A stretch of 38,056 nt of DNA from positions 15,001 to 53,056 of the forward strand of contig CAUYUJ010006522.1 in the NCBI GenBank assembly GCA_963575745.1. The letters are read 5' to 3'. Below the pieces are notes generated by a model, which did no database searches, was not told the origin of the DNA, and worked only from the letters and a program-made list of their open reading frames with translations. The position numbers were made by a program, and so were the translations under genes. The first letter of the stretch is position 1, and each line of letters begins with the position of its first letter. This document shows, one piece after another, positions 1-8,205 of this stretch. The DNA comes from Prorocentrum cordatum. Taxonomy: Eukaryota > Sar > Dinophyceae > Prorocentrales > Prorocentraceae.

Positions 1-660
1 TGCGCACTTCAGCGACAAAGGACAAGGGGTCTTGCGCGAAACAGCATGGCGACCGTATGCGGTGGCTCACACGGGCCGCTGACACGAAACCGCGCGTACT
101 CACGCGCGCAGCATGCGCACGAATGTCCGCGCAATGGGCCCCTCGGTTTACGTCGCTCGTTTACCGAGACAGTTCGAATGCAAAGAACGAGGTCAACTGG
201 TGTGACCTCGCACGGTACTGTTTCGACCGTGGACCGTGCCCTCGAGCCCCAGCCTGGGCCCAGTGTCATGGAACGTGTCCTGGACGTGTCCTGGACGTGT
301 CCTGGACGCGTCCTGGGGGGGGTCATCGAGAGATCGTGGATCGTGTCCTGGGCCCCAGACTTCCGACTTGAGGTTGAGCTTTTCCGGAAGGCGGCCTTTC
401 CTTTACCACGGGCTCAGCCCGAACGTTCCCCGAACTCAGCCGGTCGATTCCAAAATTTGGGAATTTCGGTGTTTAAACCTTTCCCGGGTTGTGGCCGTCG
501 ACCTGCGCAAGCCCGCGTGGCCCCTTCGGGCCAGGGGTTTCAACGATGCCTGGTTGGCCTGCGCCCGAAAGTGTATGGTCATTGGCAAGTGTGATCCTTG
601 TACCCGCCAGCCCTTTGAGATGCAAAAGACTGCGCAATTCCGTGCTGGACTACTATCTTA
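1..660. other. Unassigned sequence with an 11-bp tandem repeat
   Basis: I recognise no gene here. Overlapping frames are open on both strands, as expected for GC-rich non-coding DNA, and none has a motif I can name. At 274-317 there are four tandem copies of an 11-mer, CGTGTCCTGGA (the last as CGCGTCCTGGG). A related GTGTCCTGGGCCCCAG lies at about 343 and mirrors CCTGGGCCCAGTGTC at about 254. Confidence 0.4.
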
Positions 661-1719
661 ACGATTGTGTTTTACTGCAGCTCGCACAATGCATCCTGTG
701 TCTTATCTCCAGTTCTGCTCTACATGTGTGCTGGTTTGGATGACTTCTTCATTGTTCGGTTGTGTCTCAGGTTTTAGCTACGTGTTACGTTTGCTTGTTC
801 GACGGGGCTCGTGGAGTTTGCCTTGGTTTAGGACTCTGGGTGAGTTCTGCTATGCTCGTGCTGTGATTCGATTGGGCAGGTGCCTGACGCTTCTTCGCTG
901 CACACTATTCGAACCGCACGCAAACACAAGGTAAGGCTGATACACGAAACGCGCACCTTCCTCTCTCGTGTCCACCCCATCTCTTCCCCCCCACTCCCTT
1001 GGATCCGAATGGCGCTCTCTGGCGCTCTCGCCCCAGCGTGTGTCACTTTTCTGGATCCGACTCATTCCTCATCGACGTCTCCCACCTCCCTTCCCCTCCT
1101 CCACCTTCCCCTGGTCCTCCTCCAGTTCCACTCCAGTTCATGCTGCTGCTGTTCGTCCCCGTCCTCATCCTTCCTCCTCCTCTTCCTTTCCCTCCTGCTT
1201 ATCATCCTGCTCATCCGCCACCTGGGCGGGGCAGGATGAGAGGTGCAGCGCGAACGCGCCTAGCTTGTCCCCACCCCTCTTCCCTCTCCCCCTCCACCCC
1301 GTCTCTGACCCTCCTCCCTTCCCGCCCAGAAGGCGCTGCGGGCCTTCAGGGGCGCCGCGGCGATGGGCGAGACGTCCTCGTTCGCGGCTCCCTGGAGCAT
1401 GCGGCACTTGAACGGCAGCGCCTGAGACGGCCCTCCCCTCACACCGACTCCGTCCTCATCATTCCTACCCCTCACACGCCCATCTGCCTGCCTCCATCCT
1501 CCCTCCCCCTTTCTCATCCTCCCCATCATCCTCCTACTCCACCTCTTCGTCTTGACCCGCCATTTTGCAAAGACTACCTTCTCCAAACAAACCTACCACC
1601 ATATGAAGGCGGAGGCCGCCTGGGAGAGCAGCAGTAGGAGAACAGATCAGCCAGACAAGGGTGGGAGCAAAGCGAATGTGCCTCACCATCCGCATGATCA
1701 GTTTCATGATCATGGCCCT
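661..1719. other. Unassigned, mostly C/T-rich low-complexity DNA
   Basis: From about 950 to 1545 the plus strand is dominated by CCTCC, CTCCTT and CCCTCT runs. Open frames there (Ser/Pro/Leu-rich on plus, Arg/Gly/Glu-rich on minus) are composition artefacts. The stretch before 950 is less biased, but I recognise nothing in it. Confidence 0.5.
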
Positions 1720-1827
1720 CCTCATCATCACCATAATCAGAAGCAGCAGCAGCAGCAGCAGCATCAGCATCAGCATAAAAATCATCATCAGCAGCGGCAG
1801 CATCAACAACAACAAAGACAACAACAA
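1720..1827 (+). repeat. CAT/CAG/CAA trinucleotide array (R1 copy a)
   Basis: A mixed array running from CAT through CAG to CAA on the plus strand. It sits immediately before the conserved right block of R1, the position occupied by arrays in other R1 copies. Confidence 0.9.
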
Positions 1828-1950
1828 TCAGTATAAGACTGTTCGTTCTTACCTGCCCGTGTGTCATTCACAACGGGTTCCCCACACCCTCGATACCCGC
1901 CCTTGATGTTCTCGATCACACCCCCTTTAGGGGGATGTTCTCTCTTTGCG
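1826..1950 (+). repeat. R1 composite repeat, right block, copy a
   Basis: It begins ATCAGTATAAGACTGTTCG and continues through CCCTCGATACCCGCCC to a CCCCCTTTAGGGGG hairpin. The same order of sub-motifs recurs at 4021, 5406, 5817 (partial), 7430 and 37215. No matching left block precedes this copy within the window. Confidence 0.85.
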
Positions 1951-2043
1951 GGGGGCGGCGGGCTTAGAAAGGCGGGCAAACCTGAACGGGCGGACAATCC
2001 TTCGTGAGCGTACATGTACCCGCCATGAGAATTGGTGTGGGCC

Positions 2044-2169
2044 CTGCAAAAAGAGGAGAGGGGGAACGAGGGAGAGTGGGAGGAAGGGAGGAAGAGGGAC
2101 GAAGGAAGAGGAAAAACGCCAGGAGAGAAGGAGCGAAAAGGGGGGCGGGTGCTTAGAGGCAGAAAGAGA

Positions 2170-2231
<62 letters not shown>

Positions 2232-2425
2232 AGGTAGAGAAAGAGAGGGAGAGAGGGGAGAGAGAGAAACAAAGAGGAAAGGATGAGGCAGGAGAGGGGA
2301 GGGAGAACGGAGGAGGGAGAGGAGGGAGAGGGGATAGGGCAGAGAGGCATAAGGATGAGGGAAGAGAGGAGGGAGAGAGAAGGGAGGAGGGAGGAGGGAG
2401 AGGGAGGAGGATCAGGAAGGTAAGA
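2044..2425 (+). repeat. Purine tract with (GA)n and A-run
   Basis: Almost pure purine on the plus strand. It includes a (GA)n stretch at about 2167-2200 and about 29 A at 2201-2229. R1 right blocks in this window are normally followed by such a tract. The 161-aa and 249-aa frames here and on the opposite strand are Glu/Arg/Lys or Pro/Ser/Leu runs, not genes. Confidence 0.9.
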
Positions 2426-2429
2426 GCGT

Positions 2430-2937
2430 GAACGTTCGAGGAAATCCTAAGCGAAAGCGCCGTTCCGTAAGGAAGTCTCGGGCGGGAGACCACGACGGGC
2501 GGGCGATCCCCTGACGGGCGGGTCGGGCGGGTGGGACATTCAAGCGGGATGCCTGGGTATGGCGAAAGCGCGATTCCTAAATAAATTGTGACGGCGACCT
2601 TGGCGCAGCGTGTTTCCCGAGCGTCGAGAGCGCGATTTCTGAATAAATGCAATGGAAGTCCCACGCGAGAGCGCAATTCCTGAATAAAAATATGAAGGGC
2701 TCTCTGGCGGGAGCGGTGGTCTTGATTAAATTGTCACGAGGTTTTGATTCAATTGCAATGAAGTCTCAAGCGGAAGCGCCATTCCTGAGTACGTTGTGAG
2801 GAAGTCTCGAATCGGAGCGGGGGTCCTGATTAAATTGCGAGGAAGTCACAAGCGGGAGCACCGATCCTGAGTAAATTGTGAGGAAGTCTCAAGCGGGATC
2901 GGGGGTCCTGAGAAAATTTGGAAGAAATCTCAACCGG
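2430..2937 (+). repeat. Degenerate ~42-bp tandem repeats of R1
   Basis: Recurring units of roughly 40-44 bp are built around TCCTGAGTAAATTGTGAGG and AAGTCTCAAGCGGGAGC. They diverge from one another. A GGGCGGGTCGGGCGGGTGGG block lies at about 2515-2535. The array leads straight into an R1 left block, as at 4475, 7065, 10970 and 37435. Confidence 0.85.
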
Positions 2938-3106
2938 GAGCCGCTGTTGTTGCAATCCGGGGGGCCCAGGGGCCTAGTTTGACCACGAACTCTTTCCCTG
3001 TCAAAAAACCAGGTGCGAGCGTCGACAGGCACACTTTGTTTGATAAAACACAGTATGCACCAATGAGGTGGGATCAAAATACTTATTCTTCAAAACTGAG
3101 AATTCA
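2938..3106 (+). repeat. R1 left block, copy b
   Basis: It begins GGAGCCGCTGTTGTTG and contains TTTCCCTGTCAAAAAACCAG, GTGCGAGCGTCGA and GGCACACTTTG. It ends with a TTATTCTTCAAAA-type motif directly before the trinucleotide array. The closest relative is the block at 5109-5273. Confidence 0.9.
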
Positions 3107-3113
3107 ACAACAA

Positions 3114-3178
<65 letters not shown>

Positions 3179-3195
3179 ACAACAACAACAACAAT
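3104..3195 (+). repeat. (CAA)n array in R1 copy b
   Basis: About 28 near-perfect CAA units with one CGA interruption. The left side is an R1 left block. The right side does not continue into an R1 right block but into unrelated sequence. Confidence 0.95.
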
Positions 3196-3944
3196 CATTT
3201 TACCCGAACGCGTGGTGTTCTCCCCAGTGCCAGGGTTTTCATACGACACCAGGCAATACCCCCACTTCGTGGGGGGGCATTACAAGCTCTACCAAATATC
3301 CAAACGACTCTTCGCGACCACCCAAACCCAGCTTCCCGCCCTATGACGTTGGGACACTTCACTTCGTGGCGTGCGGACGACCGTGGCTACTACACTGGCG
3401 TGGGGTACACATGCGCGGTGCAAAATTCTTAAGAACCCAATGGTTTTTGGAGATTTCGGCGTGCGCGCGCGAAGAAAAAACGAATGTGTCCCGCATGGTA
3501 TTATTTGACAGGGATGATGGCCCTGGCAGGTGCGCAACCGTTGTCGCAGAAGTTCGAAAAAGTTGCTCGCAAAAGCCCGTTTGACAGAAATGTTTAAAAA
3601 GTGTTGGGTTTCCTACGAATCCGCAAGAGCGCGCGGGATGAGATTTTGACATTTTTTTGTTGAAAAACCATTGGTTTTTTGATGTTTTTATGTTGAAATC
3701 GCTCCGAACACTAAGGTTTTGGAAGGATTTCGTCTTGCACGCGCGAATGTCCACTTTACCTTATTTTTTGCAAGGGATTCTTGAAATTTGATTACATTTG
3801 AACAAGAAATTTCATTTTATAGTGTTTTTTGCAAGGGAAAGCGGGGGGGAACAAAAAACCGGATCCGGACATAATCCACTTTTCTGAAGCTTTCGCGAAA
3901 AAATGATGAAAATGTAGCTGCGGCCTAGGTTTTGGAGGGGGGTC
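3196..3944. other. AT-richer unassigned insert between R1 fragments
   Basis: This stretch is visibly richer in A/T than its surroundings, especially at 3590-3900. A motif near ACCCAATGGTTTTTGGAGAT (3436) recurs as AACCATTGGTTTTTTGATG (3664), and GCAAGGGA recurs at about 3770 and 3830. No coding frame is recognisable. It separates an R1 left block from another partial left block and is probably an insertion or an old divergent segment. Confidence 0.4.
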
Positions 3945-4165
3945 GTGCACCAGGGGCCCCAACAATAATTATTCTTTAGAAGTAATAATGTTCAACAACA
4001 ACAACAACAACAACAACAAGAAAAATCATTCCAAGATTGTTCGCTCCTACCGGCCCGCGTGTCATTCACTATGCATATCCCAAACCCTGGATACCCGCCC
4101 TCTTCATATTCGATGGTACCCCCTTTGGGGGGGGTAAATCCCTTCCTGGCCACGTGTAATTGGAG
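3945..4165 (+). repeat. R1 copy c: partial left block, CAA array, right block
   Basis: Only the last part of a left block is present (CACCAGGGGCCCCAACAATA, then TTATTCTTTAGAAGTAA). A short CAA array follows at about 3992-4018. The right block at 4021-4160 contains GATTGTTCGCTCC, CCCTGGATACCCGCCC and CCACGTGTAATTGG. Confidence 0.85.
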
Positions 4166-4194
4166 AAGCCCCTAAACAAGGAAACGAAAAGGAA

Positions 4195-4475
4195 AAGACA
4201 AAAAGAGAGGACTAACGGATCGGAGGGAGGGATTAGAGGGCAAGAGGGAGGGACGACGATGATTTGTGCCGTGAGTTGCGATTCAGCTTGCGCCAGGGCT
4301 TGTGCCAGCCTTTCCAACACAGGTTAACAAAGGCTTCGCCATGTGTCGCGCCATAAACAGCGCCATGAAAACACCTCTGGTGCTGCTCGGCGAGGTGTTG
4401 GAGGCGAGGGAGAGGGAATCGAAAGGAGGGGGGAGGCGGCCCTGGAGGAGGGAGGAGCAGGAAGGTAAGAGTGCG
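4195..4475 (+). repeat. Purine-rich tract following R1 copy c
   Basis: Two A/G-rich stretches (about 4180-4255 and 4385-4470) flank a less biased piece containing GCCATGTGTCGCGCC and similar sequence. The order right block, purine tract, tandem units matches the other R1 copies. Confidence 0.7.
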
Positions 4476-5108
4476 AACGTTCGAAGAAGTCCTAGGCGAA
4501 AGCGCCATTCCATAAGGAAGTCTCGGGCGGCAGCCCACGACGGGCGGGCGATCCTCTGACGGGCGGGTCGGGCGGGTGGGACATTCAAGCGGGATGCCTG
4601 AGTAGGGCGAGAGCGCGATTCCAAAGTAAAGTGTGACGGCGTCCTTGGCGCGAGTGTGGTGCCTGAGCATAGATAGCGCGATTTCTGAATAAACTGCGAA
4701 AAAGTCACAGGCGAGAACGCAATTCCTGAAAAGGGGATGTCTGGCGGGAGCGGGGGCCTACACTAAAGCGCAAGGAAATCTCAAGCGGAAGCGCCGTTCT
4801 TGAGTAAATTGTGAGGAAGCCTCAGACAAGAGGGGGGGGCCTGACTAAATTGCGAGGAAGTCACAGGCGGGAGCGCCGATCCAGAGTAAATTGCAAAGAG
4901 GTCTTAGGCGGGAGCGGGGGTCCTGAGTAAAGTTGGAGGAAGTCTCAGGCGGGAGCCGTTGTTGTTGTAGTCCGGTGGAGCAACAACGCAGGTTGACTCG
5001 GACTAAATTGTGAGGAAGTCTCAGGCGGGAGCGCCGTTCCTGAGTATTGGGAGGGAGTCTCAGGCGGGAGCAGGGGTCCTGGGTAAATTTGGAGGAAGTC
5101 TCAGGCGG
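4475..5108 (+). repeat. ~42-bp tandem repeats of R1 with an aborted left block
   Basis: At least ten divergent units of the GAGGAAGTCTCAGGCGGGAG type. At about 4950-4985 the start of a left block appears (GGGAGCCGTTGTTGTTG) but breaks off into GCAACAACGCAGG, and the tandem units resume. This suggests recombination between units. Confidence 0.85.
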
Positions 5109-5279
5109 GAGCCGTTGTTGTTGTAGTCCGGGGGGGCCAGGGGCACAGTTTGACCAGGAAGACTTTCCCTGTCCAAAAAACAAGGTGCGAGCGTCGAGTG
5201 GCACACTTTGACTGAGAAAAAACAGTATGCACCAGTGAGGGGGATCAACGATAATTATTCTTCAGAAATGAGTTCAACG

Positions 5280-5326
<47 letters not shown>

Positions 5327-5530
5327 AACATCAACATCAACATCAACATCAACATCACCATCAACATCAACCTCAACATCAGCAGCAGCAGAAACAGCAA
5401 CAGCGATAATCCGTTTAAGACGGTTCGCTCTGATCTGCTAGCGTGCATTCAACATGTATATCCCAAAACCTCGATATCCACCCTCTTCGTCTCCGATCGT
5501 ACCTGCCACGTGTAGTTGGCGCAAATCCTA
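5109..5530 (+). repeat. R1 copy d, complete core with microsatellite
   Basis: The clearest full core. Left block 5109-5273, a CAA then CAT/CAG array at 5274-5403, and right block 5406-5530 (CCGTTTAAGACGGTTCGCTC, then CCTCGATATCCACCC and CCACGTGTAGTTGGC). It defines where the array sits relative to both conserved blocks. Confidence 0.9.
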
Positions 5531-5589
5531 AAACGGTGAAGGGGGGGAGGGGGAAGGGACAAGGAGGAGTGAAAAGGATGCAGCACGAG

Positions 5590-6112
5590 AGACATTAGCA
5601 GACATCACCAGACAGGCAGGTCGGGCGGGCGGATCCCAACGGGCGGGTCGGGCGGGCAGGCCCAGACGGCCGGGTCGAACGGGCTCGTCGCTGAAGCGTT
5701 AGTCATGCATGGATCACGGGGAAGTCTCGAGCGAGCGAGAGAGTGATTCCTCCCTAGTGTCGAGAGCGCGGCCTCTTCATAAATTGCGCAGAAGTACAGG
5801 CGAGACTGCGTCTGATTGATACCTGCTCCTTCATCTTCGATGGTACCCCTCGTGGAGCGTGCAGATTCCTTCGATGCCACGTGCAGCTGGCGCGGCCCGA
5901 AATTGGAGGAGGGAGAAAATTAACAGGGAGAGAGCGAAGAAGGGAGCAGGAGACAGAAAGGCAGGAGCGCAAGATGAAGGGAGGAGCATTCAGGACGAAC
6001 AAGACTCAGCAGGAGTGGGAGGAGAGAGGAGCGGAAATATTGGCGAGCGGACCCTAACGGGCGGGTCGGGTGGGCGGTCCCTAACTGGCGGGTCGGGCGG
6101 GGGCATCGAAGC
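5590..6112 (+). repeat. GGGCGGG tracts, short tandem units and R1 copy e right block
   Basis: GGGCGGGTCGGGCGGGC-type repeats occur at about 5618-5690 and 6058-6105. Between them are a few tandem units (GAAGTCTCGAGCGAGCG) and a partial right block at 5817-5910 (CATCTTCGATGGTACCCC, CCACGTGCAGCTGGCGCGGC), followed by a purine tract at 5903-6040. The G-run pattern could form quadruplexes. Confidence 0.75.
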
Positions 6113-6115
6113 GAG

Positions 6116-6950
6116 TTTCGTACATCCCACAAGTCCTCTTGGCACGAGTGGTTCAGAGCGTTTCATCTTCCAACCCCCCTACTTCCCCTTCGGGGAGGGG
6201 TTCATCCCTCCCCCTCCCCCCCCTGGGCCTTGACACGGGGTTCGCGACACATTGGGGCGTCCGAGAAAGCCTCGGAGAGAAGTTAAACATCAGTGATTTG
6301 ACCGAGAAGTTGGGCACATGTGGGCCTCTTGGGGGGAATGGACTATGGTGCCACCCCTTTCTTTGATCGATCTCCTCCAAGATGGCCCCAAGATGGCCCC
6401 TGAGGCTGTCAATGGTGCCCCCAGACGGCCCCAAGGGGACCCGAAGAGGCGCCCAGGAGGCCCCAAGAGGTCCCCAAGATGCTCCCAAGAGAGCCCCAAG
6501 AGGCCCCAGAAGGCTCTCCCGAGGGACCCGAGACGCTCCACGAGGCTTGGGACCGCCAGGAGGCCCCCGAGAAGCCCCAATAGGACCCCAAGGAACTCCC
6601 AAGAGACATTCGAGGAGACTCCGAGAGACATCCACGAAGCCGCTGGCCTTTTTGTTCGCCCTCCTCCCTCCTCCTCCTCCCTCCTCCTCCTCCTCCTCCT
6701 CCTCCTCCTCCTCCTCCTCCTCCTCCTCCTCCTCCTCCTCATCCTCCTCATCCTCCTCCTCTTCCTCATCCGCATGTTCATCCTCCTCCTCCCTCCGCCC
6801 CTCCCCCTCTCCCTCGTCCTGCTCCTCATCCGATTCCTCCCCCCCTCGCGGCTTCCCCAGCCCTTCGTTTCACTGCATGCTCATCCACATCCCTGATCAG
6901 GGTAACTCGCCTTGGCATCGTTCCTGGATGGGTTGGTGGGATTACTTTTT
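6116..6950 (+). mobile_element. TIR element carrying minisatellite and (TCC)n, copy A
   Basis: The left end (6116-6138) contains GTACATCCCACAAGTCC. The right end (6927-6945) is GATGGGTTGGTGGGATTAC, its inverted partner with a few mismatches. Inside, in order: CACGAGTGGTTCAGAGCG; a CTTCCCCTTCGGGGAGGGG hairpin (6180-6200); an AAACATCAGTGATTTGACC segment (6287); about 20 degenerate CCCCAAGAGGCC units (6385-6620); and a (TCC)n array (6660-6800). A second copy with the same order of parts lies at 32019-33252. No transposase is seen, so it would be non-autonomous. The TIR assignment is inferred from two copies; no target-site duplication is evident. Confidence 0.6.
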
Positions 6951-7065
6951 TGTTCGCGAGCGACGCGGTCAGCCGCGCGCCGTCAGGTAAAGTCGAAAGA
7001 GTAGCGCAAGCCCTGCTGTCGCAAGCGTGATGCAGAAAAGGGCCACAAGGGTGGCGAAAGCAAAA
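6951..7065. other. Short unassigned spacer
   Basis: Unique-looking GC-rich sequence between the right end of the TIR element and the next R1 tandem units. No motif is recognised. Confidence 0.4.
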
Positions 7066-7690
7066 CAAGTCTCAGGCGAGAGCGCGACTCCTGAGTAAAT
7101 TGTGAGGGAGTCTGGCGCGAGATCGCGACTTCTGGGTGGTGTTAAGAGCGCGGCGCCTTAATACGTTACGATGAGTTCCCCAGCGAGAGCGGATTTCCTG
7201 TGTAAACTGCAAGGAACTATCGAGCATAAACGGTTCTTTGATGATTTGGGAAGAAATATCAGGAGGCAGCCGCTGTCGTTGTAGGTGGGGGCCAGTAGCC
7301 GAGTTTGAGGGGCAACATTCCCCCTGATAGAAAGCCATGTGCGAACCCCACCGAGGGCACTCCAATTGAAAACATACAATGGACACCGGGCGTGGCGGAT
7401 CAACAGCACTTATTCTTCCAAAATGAGAGCCTAATCATGTTAAGACTATTCGCTCGTCGCTGCTCGCGTGTCATGTATTCGGCATGTACATCCCAAGAAC
7501 TCGGGTCCCGTCGTCCTCGTCTTGATCGTACCCTCGTTGGGGGTACATATTCCTTGCACGCCGCGCGCAGCTGGCGCGGCACCCTGGCATGGGCGGATGA
7601 CGAGAAAAAAGAAAAAGGACAGAGCGAGGAAAGGAGGAAACGAGAAAAGAGGGGACAAGAGGGAGGAGGAGGAGGCTCTGGAGACTCTGG
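7066..7690 (+). repeat. R1 copy f, without a microsatellite
   Basis: Tandem units at 7066-7260 lead to a left block at 7266-7426 (GGCAGCCGCTGTCGTTGTAG, then TTATTCTTCCAAAATGAG). A right block (GTTAAGACTATTCGCTCG) begins about 7438 and runs to about 7585, with a purine tract at 7598-7690. Only about a dozen bases separate the two blocks, and no trinucleotide array is present. It therefore serves as an array-free reference for the other copies. Confidence 0.85.
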
Positions 7691-8205
7691 ATGACGACGA
7701 GGTGTGCCGAGAACGAAGCACCAAGCCTGAAGAAAAGAAACACATAGACCGTCGAACGCTCAACGATCGACTCGAACGAAGATCGGAACAGGCCAAGTGG
7801 AGCCATTACCGACCTTCAAACACGGAAAATTCGCCAGGTCACAACGCCGAGCGCGACTATCTCCGCGACTCCCGCACACCCATCGCCCCTTAAACCTGTG
7901 AGTTACGTGTCCTCCATCTTCGGAGATCACATGAACATCACGTGCGGGCGTGCCCTCATTCACCTGCTGCTCATCTCTGCATTCTCCTTTCTGACACATG
8001 CGCAGAACGCGCAAACACAGTCCGCAAGGTAATTGGGACTGTCTGCTCACGCATCCCCCGCAACTTCTCATAGCACTTCTCGCGCGGATGGCAGGCGGCC
8101 CCCATGCGTTCAAAGTAATATGCACTTTTGTTCCCATTCCAGCACGGCATGATACCTTGATCAATCGCCCTGGTTCTCGACGTATGCAAAGGGAACCAAA
8201 CAAAT
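7691..8205 (-). pseudogene. Possible frameshifted tail of the downstream-encoded RT/RNase H
   Basis: On the minus strand a 149-aa frame (8209-7760) overlaps the stop of the large RT frame by four bases. Near its start it contains RLIKVSCRAGMG. In RNase H domains a hydrophobic-Lys-Val-x-x-His-x-Gly segment normally follows the last Asp strand, so this could be the continuation after a frameshift, with His replaced by Arg. A second frame (8189-7971) is also open. I do not recognise the rest. The plus strand shows nothing nameable. Confidence 0.3.

Noticed and set aside
910-935. CAAGGTAAGG as a 5' splice site of a host gene
   Set aside because: No coding frame with recognisable content on the upstream side and no acceptor that can be paired; chance occurrence is likely.
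1946-2676. Long Glu/Arg-rich plus and Pro/Ser/Leu-rich minus frames
   Set aside because: Purine tract on one strand and its complement on the other.
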